Shown one piece after another: positions 32,477 through 42,098 of a stretch of DNA of 64,000 nucleotides. The translations under genes were made by a program, and so were the position numbers. The notes beneath the pieces were generated by a model. That model did not search any database, had not been told where the DNA came from, and worked only from the letters and a program-made list of their open reading frames with translations. Every line of letters begins with the position of its first letter. The first letter of the stretch is position 1. This DNA is from Calliphora vicina. Its lineage: Eukaryota; Arthropoda; Insecta; Diptera; Calliphoridae. The stretch covers positions 36,479,667 to 36,543,666 of the forward strand of contig NC_088780.1 of NCBI RefSeq assembly GCF_958450345.1, read 5' to 3'.

Positions 32477-33211
32477 CCGCCAGCACCCGCCGAAATACTT
32501 CTTTTTAATTTTTACGGAATGGAATTTTTAGAAATATTTCTTTATATATTATTGATTTTTATATATCTAGACCCTACTGTAACTAGAAATATAGTAAATA
32601 GATCTTTTTAAAAAATTAGTTTTAGAAACACATGAAAACGTTTTTTTTTAACCCTTAAATGCATGATTTTTACTTTTATCTATATATATAAAAGTGAATG
32701 TGTGTCTGTATGTATGTATGTTTATTATTATTAGTTTGGTATATTTATATATTTATGTATGTCTGGAAGGAGCTATAGGCTACTTTTTGTTTTGAAATTT
32801 TAAGTGGGCGTGGTACCTCCCATACAAAGTTAATTTTAAAAATCTAATATTTAGGAAACTATAATAGCTATAGTCCTCAAATTTTGCATGAGCAATTCCA
32901 CTGTTTGTTTAAATATTTGCGGCAAAAATGGGAGTAGTAGCCACAGAGGGCGAGGCACCTCCCATATGATGATTATTTAAAAAATCTAATATATGGGGAT
33001 ACAATAAGAGATAGAATCCATACATTTTGTACGGATCAATTTTAATATTTTAATAACTTATTACCTATTGTTCTTAGCAAAATGTGTCCCAAATAGTATA
33101 GATAGCTATTTCTTCGATCTTTCGAAAAAAAATATTTAAAAAAAAAAATAAAAAATTTTTAATATTTTTTTTCCGAAATCAAAAACTTTTTTGACTTTTT
33201 TTTAAAATTTG

Positions 33212-33246
<35 letters not shown>

Positions 33247-35053
33247 CTTAAAATAAAGTTTAGATATTTTCCTTGAACACCTACTTGGTCGCTTAGTGGG
33301 ATGCGAGTGGGATATCTATCAAAATAAATATTTTGTAACTCAAAACATAAAATTTTTGACTTTTTTTGCAAAATCAAAAACTTTGTTGACTTTTTTTTTT
33401 CAAAATGGACCCTTTTTTAATCTTTTTTTTTTAGGTCAAACAAAAGCTTAGATATTATCCTTGAAGACCCTTTTGGTCGCTTAGTGGGATGCGAGTGGGA
33501 TATCTATCAAAATAAATATTTTTTAACTCAAGACTTACAATTTTTGACTTTTTTTTTTGCAAATACGATTTTTTTTCCAAATGGACCCTTTTTTTAAAAT
33601 TTTTTTTGTAGTCAAAAGAAAGCTTAGGTCCATTCCTTTAAGATATTTTTAGTCCCTTAGTGGGATGCGAGTGGGATATCTATCAAAATAAATATTTTGT
33701 AACGCAAGACATACAATTTTTTAATTTTTTTTTGCAAAATCAAAATTTTTTTCCAATATGCGCCCTTTTTTAATTTTTTTTTTTTGCTCAAAAGAAAGCC
33801 TAGGTCCATTCCTTTAAGATATTTTTAGTCCCTTAGTGGGATGCGAGTGGGATATCTATCAAAATAAATGTTTTAACACAAAAATTGTATGTCTTGAGTT
33901 ACAAAACATTTATTTTGATATATATCCCACTCGCATCCCACTAAGCGATCAAAACCATCTTAAAGGAATAGGCCTAAGCTTTCTTTATAGCAAAAAAAAA
34001 AAATTACAAAAAGGGCCCATTTTAAAAAAAAGTCAAAAAAGTTTTTGATTTTGCCAAAAAATCAAAAATTGTATATCTTGAGTTACAAAATATTTATTTT
34101 GATAGATATCCCACTCGTATCCCACTAAGGGACCTAAAATATCTTAAAGGAATGGACCTAAGCTTTCTTTTGACTAAAAAAAAATTTTTAAAAAAGGGCC
34201 CATTTTGAAAAAAAATTCGAATTTGCAAAAAAAAAGTCAATAATTGAATGTCTTGAGTTACAACATTTTTATTTTAATAGATATCCTACTCACATCTTCC
34301 TAAGTGACAAAATAGGTCTTAAAGGAAAAGACCTAAGCTTTCTTTTGAGCAAAAAAAAATTTTTAAAAAAAAGTCCCATATTGGAAAAAAATTTCGATTT
34401 TGCAAAAAAAAATTAAAAAATTGTTACAAAATATTTATTTTGATAGATATCCCACTCGCATCCCACTAAGTGACTAAAAATATCTTAAAGGAATGGACCT
34501 AGGCTTTCTTTTGAGCAAAAAAAAAAATTAAAAAAGGGCCCATATTGGAAAAAAATTTTGATTTTGCAAAAAAAAATTAAAAAATTGTATGTCTTGCGTT
34601 ACAAAATATTTATTTTGATAGATATCCCACTCGCATCCCACTAAGGGACTAAAAATATCTTAAAGGAATGGACCTAAGCTTTCTTTTGACTACAAAAAAA
34701 ATTTTAAGAAAAGGGCCCATTTGGAAAAAAAATCGTATTTGCAAAAAAAAAAGTCAAAAATTGTAAGTCTTGAGTTAAAAAATATTTATTTTGATAGATA
34801 TCCCACTCGCATCCCACTAAGCGACCAAAAGGGTCTTCAAGGATAATATCTAAGCTTTTGTTTGACCTAAAAAAAAAGATTAAAAAAGGGTCCATTTTGA
34901 AAAAAAAAAGTCAACAAAGTTTTTGATTTTGCAAAAAAAGTCAAAAATTTTATGTTTTGAGTTACAAAATATTTATTTTGATAGATATCCCACTCGCATC
35001 CCACTAAGCGACCAAGTAGGTGTTCAAGGAAAATATCTAAACTTTATTTTAAG

Positions 35054-35086
<33 letters not shown>

Positions 35087-36223
35087 CAAATTTTAAAAAA
35101 AAGTCAAAAAAGTTTTTGATTTCGGAAAAAAAATATTAAAAATTTTTTATTTTTTTTTTTAAATATTTTTTTTCGAAAGATCGAAGAAATAGCTATCTAT
35201 ACTATTTGGGACACATTTTGCTAAGAACAATAGGTAATAAGTTACATGGATAAGAAAAAACCCCTGTTTGACCAAATTGTCAAAATTTTACCCCCTATAA
35301 CTCAGAGAGTTCTCGACCGATGTTGTTGAAAAATTGTGTCTGAGTTACTATCCAATAGAGCTAACCTTGGTGCAAATTTCATCCCGATCGGAAGACATCG
35401 ATTTCAAAAGTTGGTTCACTTGACATGAAATGCCCCATATATATAAAAGTCAATGTGTGTTTGTTTGTATGATTGTTTGCGTATTTGTGATGGCACTCGA
35501 ATTACAGTAAGGCAATTAATGAACAACAAATTTGCGGACTAAATCTAGAAAATCCATGTTTTTCACATGAACAGAAACTAATTTTAGATAGACTAAATAT
35601 ATTGTAAATCTTTACGGTACGGGTAGCGAAGCACACCGGGTTTTAGCTAGTTTTTCTATAAAATATCAAATCTTTAGTTGATTTTTATTTATTATATTTC
35701 ATTTAGATTTAGTTTGATTTAGAATTTCGTTAGCAGAATCTTTACGTACTCCATCTGATTTTTCTGAATTAGAATCTAAATTAGTATCAAGCTTATAATC
35801 GTCTAAAATAAAGTGGAACTGGAATGTAGACAATTGGCAACAATATGCATTAAAGGGTTAAATTTTTATTAACGATTTTTATATGTATATATAGACCCTA
35901 CTGTAACTTGACAAAAAGTTTATATTGATATTTTAAACTTTTTTTGGAATCGGAGATACCAATTCTATATAAAAAGAGCGCCAAATAATTTTGTCCACCT
36001 AGATTATGATTTGGAACCGCAGTGCATTGGGCGAAAAACGCCCTGACATGAACACGTAATATTCGGCCACATGTTGCAATACCTGTTAAAAAGTATTTAG
36101 AATGAAGAATGAAGTATTTAGAAGTTTTGCTTCGCCCGCTTTATAGTCCAGACCATGCCCTGTCCAACTACTATTTGTTTCCATCGATGCAGAATTCTCT
36201 CGCGATATTGGCTCGATTCGTGC
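32476..36223. repeat. 3.75-kb tandem duplication, unit 2
   Basis: The second copy of 28720-32462 (offset 3756, then 3761 after the longer T run). It contains the second Helitron-like copy (32679-35650), the second foldback (about 33054-35254), and the Transib-like right end at 36024. Confidence 0.93.
32679..35650 (+). mobile_element. Helitron-like element, unit 2
   Basis: The duplicate of 28923-31889, with the same TC start and CTAG end (35647-35650). The foldback inside it, about 33054-35254, has the same arms and subrepeats. It arose by segmental duplication, not by transposition. Confidence 0.6.
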
Positions 36224-36330
36224 TTGGCCTCAGAAGATGAGCAGTTCTTTAGCCTCGAAATCCATATGTTGCTACAAATATGGGAAAAGGTCATAGCTAA
36301 CAATGGCCAATACTTCGAATAAATTTATAT
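36030..36330 (+). pseudogene. Mariner transposase remnant, 3' part
   Basis: It resumes the mariner after the nest: KRPDMNT, then SFASPALYSPDHALSNYYLF (about 36122-36185), where SPDHALSNYYLF corresponds to the mariner PDxxPxDYxLF box. The last catalytic Asp is replaced by Asn (SNYY). Then come SMQNSLARYWLDSCLASEDE (about 36182-36242), QFF.LEIHMLLQIWEKVI and NNGQYFE with a stop near 36321. A copy of its first part (32269-32462) remains in the first duplicated unit. Confidence 0.8.
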
Positions 36331-36399
36331 GCAAAAGTTTCTAAATAAAGCTAAAAATTAAAAAAAAAACCTCATTTTTAAGTGATGCTCCCAATAATT

Positions 36400-36735
36400 G
36401 TTGTATTATTATTGAATTGTGCAATACTAAAACGAATACTAAAACGAATACGAAAGAATTTTAGTATTTATTACATTTTGTTTTTCTAAGGCTAAATTTA
36501 AATACCGAAATAATAACAATTTTCACATACAAATTTACATAGATAAATATTTATAATCCACAATAATTTAAATACAATTTAAAAGGTTATTATATTAATA
36601 AAGTATGTATATGACTATAATTAAATTTAATAATAATTTGCTTTTATTTCATTTAAATTATTGCTGTATATATATTGCATAATAATAATGATAATTCCTT
36701 CATACAAATCGAATAAATTGGTACGTTTTTTGGGA
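36400..36735. repeat. Right member of the direct-repeat pair flanking the mariner nest
   Basis: It starts within a few bases of the mariner right end and aligns with 27255-27646, including CGAATAAATTGGTACGTTTT, the counterpart of the left copy's last bases. The two copies differ by substitutions and short indels, so the duplication is old. Confidence 0.7.
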
Positions 36736-36939
36736 TAAAAAGGTCAGCGATTCTGAAGCCTTAAGTAACTTGACAACAGACCTTTGCCTTTCGAAAGAGT
36801 AATCTGAGCTGCTAGCATCAAGAGTCAAAGTATGCAGTGTTTCTCCTGTCAAAAGTCAGTCAGATAGTAGTCTGCCATTGATAACAGACTACCTCGTGAC
36901 TTGAGGAGAAATTGTAAAAAAGTGAATTTCGTCTGCTCA

Positions 36940-37291
36940 TTTTGCATTATTTTATGCGGAAAAAAAGCTTTCCGCCTGCCGCGTTTGCACACAATCGGAT
37001 GCTTATGAGGAGTCTCCATGGCAAAAGTACATGAGTTAGACTACGAAATGCTCCCTTTTACTCCATATTCTGCGGATTTAGCCCCGGGTGACTATTTCTT
37101 TTTTCCAAACCTGAAGAAATGTCTCGGCGGAGAGAGATTTTACTCCAACGATGAAATCATCTCACAAAAATACCTATTTTGATGAGCTCGATAAATCTTA
37201 TTTTTTGGAAGGGATAAAAAATATGGAGACTATGTTGAAAAATAAAATAATGTTTCATTCAAAAAGGCACGGACTTTTTGACCCACCTTCG
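36940..37291 (+). pseudogene. Mariner transposase 3' end, another subfamily
   Basis: From 37018 the frame reads MAKVHELDYEMLPFTPYSAD then LAPGDYFFFPNLKKCLGGER and FYSNDEII, with the third catalytic Asp in GDYFF. After a one-base shift come YFDELDKSYFLEGIKNME. The end is a terminal repeat reading, inverted, CGAAGGTGGGTCAAAAAGTC after a TA (37292-37293). The upstream catalytic part is absent or unreadable, so it is 5'-truncated. It differs from the mariners at 24.7 and 27.6 kb. Confidence 0.8.
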
Positions 37292-37293
37292 TA

Positions 37294-39465
37294 TATGACA
37301 GCAGAGAAAAAATAAATTGGATCACGAAAGACTATACGACGCACAGTGCTTTGTCCCCATATGACGATGGGACAAAAATAGAAGGAGTTGTCGTAGACTG
37401 TTGTCGGACCAAGGACACGCCTACCTCCCATATATACCAAAAATATATTTTTTAATTTTGGCTACATAATTCATCTGAAAATCATGAAAATCTGCAGAAA
37501 GGACTATTGGTCCTGTCATATATCCTTAATTGTAAAAATTCTATAACTTTTGCAAAAATTATCTGATTGTAATTAAACTTCTTATGTTTATTTGTATTTA
37601 CCGAATAACTTTCTGGATTGAATAAGCTTTGTCCGTCCGCCAGTCTGTCCATCTCCATCTATCTGTCCGTCTGTCCATCTAAATTTATTAATCAAGGTAT
37701 ATGTCGCATTTTTAGACATGTTCCAATAATATTGGGACCACATCACTTTTTCGACCCAAGGACAAACTTCGCTAATTTGGTTCATAATCGGTTCATGATT
37801 TCACAAATGTCTTCTCGATCACAGTGGCGAAATGAAAAAAAAGTGGAAATAAATCTGTAACTTCTATACCAACAGTCCGATGTTAATAAAATTCCATGGC
37901 TGTAGAGGAGGTATAGCTGAGTTTATGTTTTTAAATTTGGACTTTAGAAGGTATGGCGGAGCCTCAAGGCCCCAAAATGGGGTATCTCGGGTATATGAAA
38001 AATTAAAAATGATGCCAAGTTTTGTTCTCGATGTGATTTGAAAGATTTTTATAGTTGTAGAATCTACAAAAAGATTGCTACAAAAGAGAAGATTTATCTC
38101 TTATATTTGACGAGATATTAACATTTGAAAATTAAAATTTCAAGTTTTTATCCTACTTTAGTCTGGATTTTTACTAATAGTGAATCCAAATCTATTAATA
38201 TTTTGTTCAAATATACATTTTTGAATTACCAACAAATATATTAGTAATAGAAAAAAAATAATTTTAAAATCTATACTAATTCAAAAGTTATGTGCATTTA
38301 AATTAAAAATATTTTAAAAAGTATTTTCTTCACGAATTTTTTCCAAAAATGTTTAGTTAAGAAAATATAAACAAAATAAATAATGTGTTTATATTTTTCT
38401 CAAAGATAACATTTTGGAAGAACTATAAAAGAAAAATAATTTCAAAACTTTTATATCTGCGAGTTCGATTGCTTAATTTGCTTAATCTTATCACATAGCT
38501 GCTGTTAGAAAATTAAAACAATTCTTGTATGACCCAATATGTTCTTAAACAAAGTCAAAAACCTAAAAAATACCATTTTTGTGATTTTTGAAATTTTTTT
38601 TTTCTTGAATTGTGGGATTCTCAATAATAATTCACAAATTTTTGTCATACTTTTGCATTTTGACCAAAAATTTCTATATAAGTTTCAAATTTCGATAAAA
38701 ACGATTCATAAACAAAACTTTTATTATATTAAAATTTTATTAAAAAATCAGCGACCATTTTTGATTCCCATATTTTTGACAAACGTCTTCTATTAAATTT
38801 TTAATTGTTAAAAACGTCTTCTATTAAATTTTTAATTGTTAAAAATTTAATAAATTTAAGTAAAAATTGTGAATTTAGACCTATTTTAAAATTCATTTTT
38901 TATTAAGTTGTGTCAAAAATTTGGTACTAATCTTTTCACAGCCATTTAAACAACACTATATACTAAGAAAAAACAAAATAAAAAAATGTAAGATTTTATA
39001 CGATTTTTTTTTTAAATTCCAACAAACTTTTGTAATTTTTGAATTTTTTTAAAAAAAAAATATTTTTTTTTAACGATAAAAAAAATTTGAGTCGAAATTT
39101 TTAATAAAAATTTTATTACTGCCGAATTTTAAAAACACTAAAAACTCAAAAAACAAAAACTTGAACTAATTTTTACAAAAATTAATTTTTGAAAATTATT
39201 GTCTTGAAGCAATTCAATTAATTTTTTTATTCATTACCTTTTTCTTAAATTTGACTGAATTCAGCGACCTCTGGTGAAGTCTAAAAAAGTCAAGTAAAGC
39301 CAATTCCTACAAATTTATTTGAGCTGCATTGTTAGCTATCGATCAACATATATTTTATCATATTTTGAGACCAAAACTTTTTTTCGGATTTTGTCTATGA
39401 GACAAAGCACCGTGCGACGGTCTGAAAACAAAATGTTTGTTTTCCAGAGATCATTTTGAGATCAC
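37294..39465. other. AT-rich DNA, traces of dispersed repeats, no gene
   Basis: About 2.2 kb. A CTTTGTCCGTCCGCCAGTCT, then CTGTCCGTCTGTCC run (37628-37680) is typical of DINE-like fly repeats. The rest, including the Asn/Phe/Ile-rich frame 38539-38796, has no recognised homology and is dominated by A and T runs. Confidence 0.45.
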
Positions 39466-39469
39466 ACAA

Positions 39470-39935
39470 TAAATTTGGACTTATAAAGCAGTATTTTAAG
39501 GCACTAGATAAAACGGGAGCATGTTTTGTCTTTCTTTAAAGGAAGTTACCAGGTTTGTGTACAGAAAGACTTAAATCTGGTATTTATGATGGCTCACAAA
39601 TAAAGCTTTTAATGAAAGATTTCCTAAATTCAAAGAATGATTTAGAATCTGCGACTTGGTAGTCTTCTGTTGCCGTTGTGAAAAATTTCTTAGGGAAACA
39701 GAAGTTTGTAAATTACGTGGAATTATTTTTACATTCTCTGCACTCTCATTTAGACAAGTTTCTGGAAAATCTTGGATCGTATAGCGAATATTTAGGAGAA
39801 TGTTTCCATCAAGATTTAAAAGTGATGGAAGATAGATGCCAAGCTCATTAGGATGAACATATGATGGTAGATTACTATTGGAGTATCACACGAGATGTGA
39901 CCACCATTGTAAAAAATTAAAAAAATACGTTTTTA
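39470..39935 (+). pseudogene. Broken copy of a multicopy insect gene, class unknown
   Basis: The + strand reads HLGLIKQYFKALDKTGACF (as in 39471-39525 after small repairs), LPGLCTERLKSGIYDGSQIK (about 39544-39605), LLMKDFLNSKNDLESATW, VVKNFLGKQKF.NYVEL, LHSHLDKFLENLGSYSEYLG (about 39742-39800), ECFHQDLKVMEDRCQAH and DEHMMVDYYWSITRD (39853-39897). I recognise this ordered set (LGLMKQ..KALDK, PGL..EK...GIFDGPQIR, HSHLD.FPENLG..S.E.GERFHQD, MMADYCW) from many uncharacterised, highly multicopy insect proteins, probably transposon-borne. I do not know its reaction. At least three stops or shifts make it a pseudogene. No terminal repeats were found. Confidence 0.6.
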
Positions 39936-40515
39936 ACCTGTAAAATAATAAATGTTGTAATATAGTTTATTTTCAATATATAATTCTAAAATATAATGCA
40001 AAAAATATAAGAATCTTTTTCTCATTTATTTCACAAACTAAAAAAATGGAAATTGCTGCTCAAAACTTCCCTGGAAAAAATAAATATGCCAACATGATGT
40101 AGTTTGTAAAATACATTATAGAAAATATTTCTGGAAAAAAAATTGGCCATTTTTATTTCAACGAAGTCATCAATAAGTAAAAATACATTTGCATATCAAC
40201 TAAAATTTAATATTATTTTCTTTAAATCCAAATCATAACAGTAAAAAATACTTGGAATTTCATTACAAAGAATCTGAAATTGCTACAATTTTACTCGTAC
40301 AGCAACATCAATGCGAATAAATACAGTTGTTTTGCATTAGAATTTATTACAGATTCAATACACGTTCACTTTGATTTTTTGCTGATAAAAGAGGATTTTC
40401 TTGTCATTTTATTTGAATTTGTGTGTGAGAATGTGAGTGCGTATATTTCCTTTTTATCCTTTTCTAATACATATAAATAAATACGTGCTGGTATTTTTTC
40501 CCTCACAATCATATA
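39936..40515. other. Unassigned AT-rich stretch
   Basis: No recognised content; the frames at 40280-40480 and 40366-40623 resemble no family in this part. Confidence 0.4.
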
Positions 40516-40886
40516 CAGTAGGATGGTTCTTATTTGGCTCATTTTGTATTTTCGATGCTTCCACAGCCTAAAATGATGAACTCCGTTATTTGTGCCCCGA
40601 TTGTTAGCAAACGCGGCATCCATCTTGCGAAAAGCTTTCTCATACCCAAGTGATCATTCAAAATTGACGAAGTAGTCTGCTATCAATGACTGTCAAACAC
40701 ATACCAAATGTCGCAGCTTATTCAAATCCTGACTGGATTCAATTGACCTTTCAGTTAAGAGCCGCAAAATTCTCAAAATTTCAAATCTTGCAAACATTTT
40801 CAGCATTTGGTTCCTAGATGAAGGAAAAAATGAAACATTGGGCCCAAGGAAAATGAATCAAGTCCAATTTAAGGTCCACCCTAATG
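40516..40886 (-). mobile_element. Internally deleted mariner-type element, TA TSD
   Basis: Termini CAGTAGGATGGTTCTTATTT and, inverted, CATTAGGGTGGACCTTAAAT, flanked by TA at 40514-40515 and 40887-40888. The minus strand contains a transposase fragment SSILNDHLGMRKLFARWMPR (about 40665-40610), the linker between the second HTH and the catalytic domain of a mariner (HTIL..LGMRKV.ARWVP-type). At 371 bp it is a MITE-like deletion derivative. Confidence 0.75.
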
Positions 40887-40888
40887 TA

Positions 40889-41440
40889 CATGTAAGCCTG
40901 AAGTATTTGCGTATTAGTATAAGTGTAAGGAAATCTGTGTTGGTGTGTGAATTACTGTAAACAAAAATCTAAATAATCAATGTACAAATGTATTTGTTTG
41001 TATTCACTTGTTTGCCAGTTTTTTTATCTTTGTGAATATTTAATTTTCATTGATTTTATTCAATATAGTTTAATAAATGAATTTAAATAAAATAAAATGC
41101 AGAGTTTAGCAAAAATCATATATGAAGTTTATGTACAAATTTCACATATTCTATATATTTTGACTGAAAGCAAAAAAAAATTAAGTGGCTCATGTGCGGC
41201 ATGAGAAAGTTCTGAATCAATTAATTAAAATTGAATTACTGCCACAAAATGGGTTCATTAATACTCGAATACATACGTTTATACATGTACTTTTCGATAA
41301 CAGTAAATGTAAATGACGCAGCGGAAATTGTTAAATTTAATCACTGTAACATGTAGTTATAGGGGACGCACGTGATTTAAGATATGGTAGGAAATAATTC
41401 TCAAGCAACTAGTATACTACAGATTCATACTACAGACCTG
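40889..41440. other. Unassigned AT-rich stretch
   Basis: No recognised content. Confidence 0.45.
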
Positions 41441-41455
41441 AATGGGTTCGCAACA

Positions 41456-41945
41456 GTACTAAACAATTTTCGAGCACTTCTGGTGGTATGTCACTCTAAT
41501 AACACAAAAAATAATGGCCTCCCAGGAGTCAATTGTTGATGGTTTTTTTGCATAAACCAGCGACTTCACATGGCTCCCCACGAAGTAATCGAGAGGTGTC
41601 AAATCACACGACCTAGGAAGCCAATTGAGAAGTCCATCTCTCGAAATCAAGTTATCGACAAAGTTTTACTTCAATTAATCGATGATCGCTTGGAACAACG
41701 TCATACAAAAAATCATTGATAACAGTCCGGTAAAGATCTCCTGTGACCGTAACGTGCTCCGGCTTAATTTTTAAGAAACAAGGTGCGATGATGATACCAG
41801 CGTATAAAACGCACCAAAAGGTCTGGATATAATGGAGTCTACAGTCGATTGGTCTAATTTCATATGCGGTAATTTTGTTTACTAACAAACCTATTAAACC
41901 AAAAATGAGCGTTATAAGTTGCTCGAATCGGTGACTGATTTTCAA
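41456..41945 (-). pseudogene. Tc1/mariner-superfamily transposase remnant
   Basis: On the minus strand a degraded FVNKQN-like stretch near 41890 is followed by a GIIGPYF-type block in mixed frames, TVTGDLYRTVINDFLYDVV (about 41742-41690), a break, and then ISRDGLLNWLPRSCDLTPLD followed by YFVGSHVKSLVYAKKPSTID (about 41647-41525). RSCDLTPLDYF holds the last catalytic Asp. The expected QQDGA block with the second Asp, between DVV and ISR, is missing. Same group as the scraps at 24.5 and 63.3 kb. Confidence 0.7.
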
Positions 41946-42098
41946 ACTAAATTTGGATAATTTAACAGAGTTGTTTAAGCGTCAATCTACTTACGATGAT
42001 TTGCCAGAGTATACTAATCATTAATTTCAAAAAGAGAGTGCAGTATTACAGTTCTTTTGATAGTTTACACTTTCGTAACTTCTATCGGCCTTAAAAAA

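Larger units (their letters stand above)
27649..36394 (+). mobile_element. Mariner element hosting an 8-kb insertion nest
   Basis: The termini are TTGGTAGTACGACTTAACAA at 27649 and, inverted, TTGGGAGCATCACTTAAAAA at 36394, flanked by TA at 27647-27648 and 36395-36396. Subtracting the inserted block leaves about 0.94 kb, less than a usual 1.3-kb mariner, in line with an internal deletion. Removing the insert also removes one copy of CATTG. The transposase is broken (see the two coding remnants). Confidence 0.85.

Noticed and set aside
30075..34895. Identical 70- and 63-codon frames at 30.1/33.8 and 30.9/34.7 kb
   Set aside because: They repeat because the DNA is tandemly duplicated and are readings of the foldback subrepeats plus poly-Lys/Phe from A and T runs.
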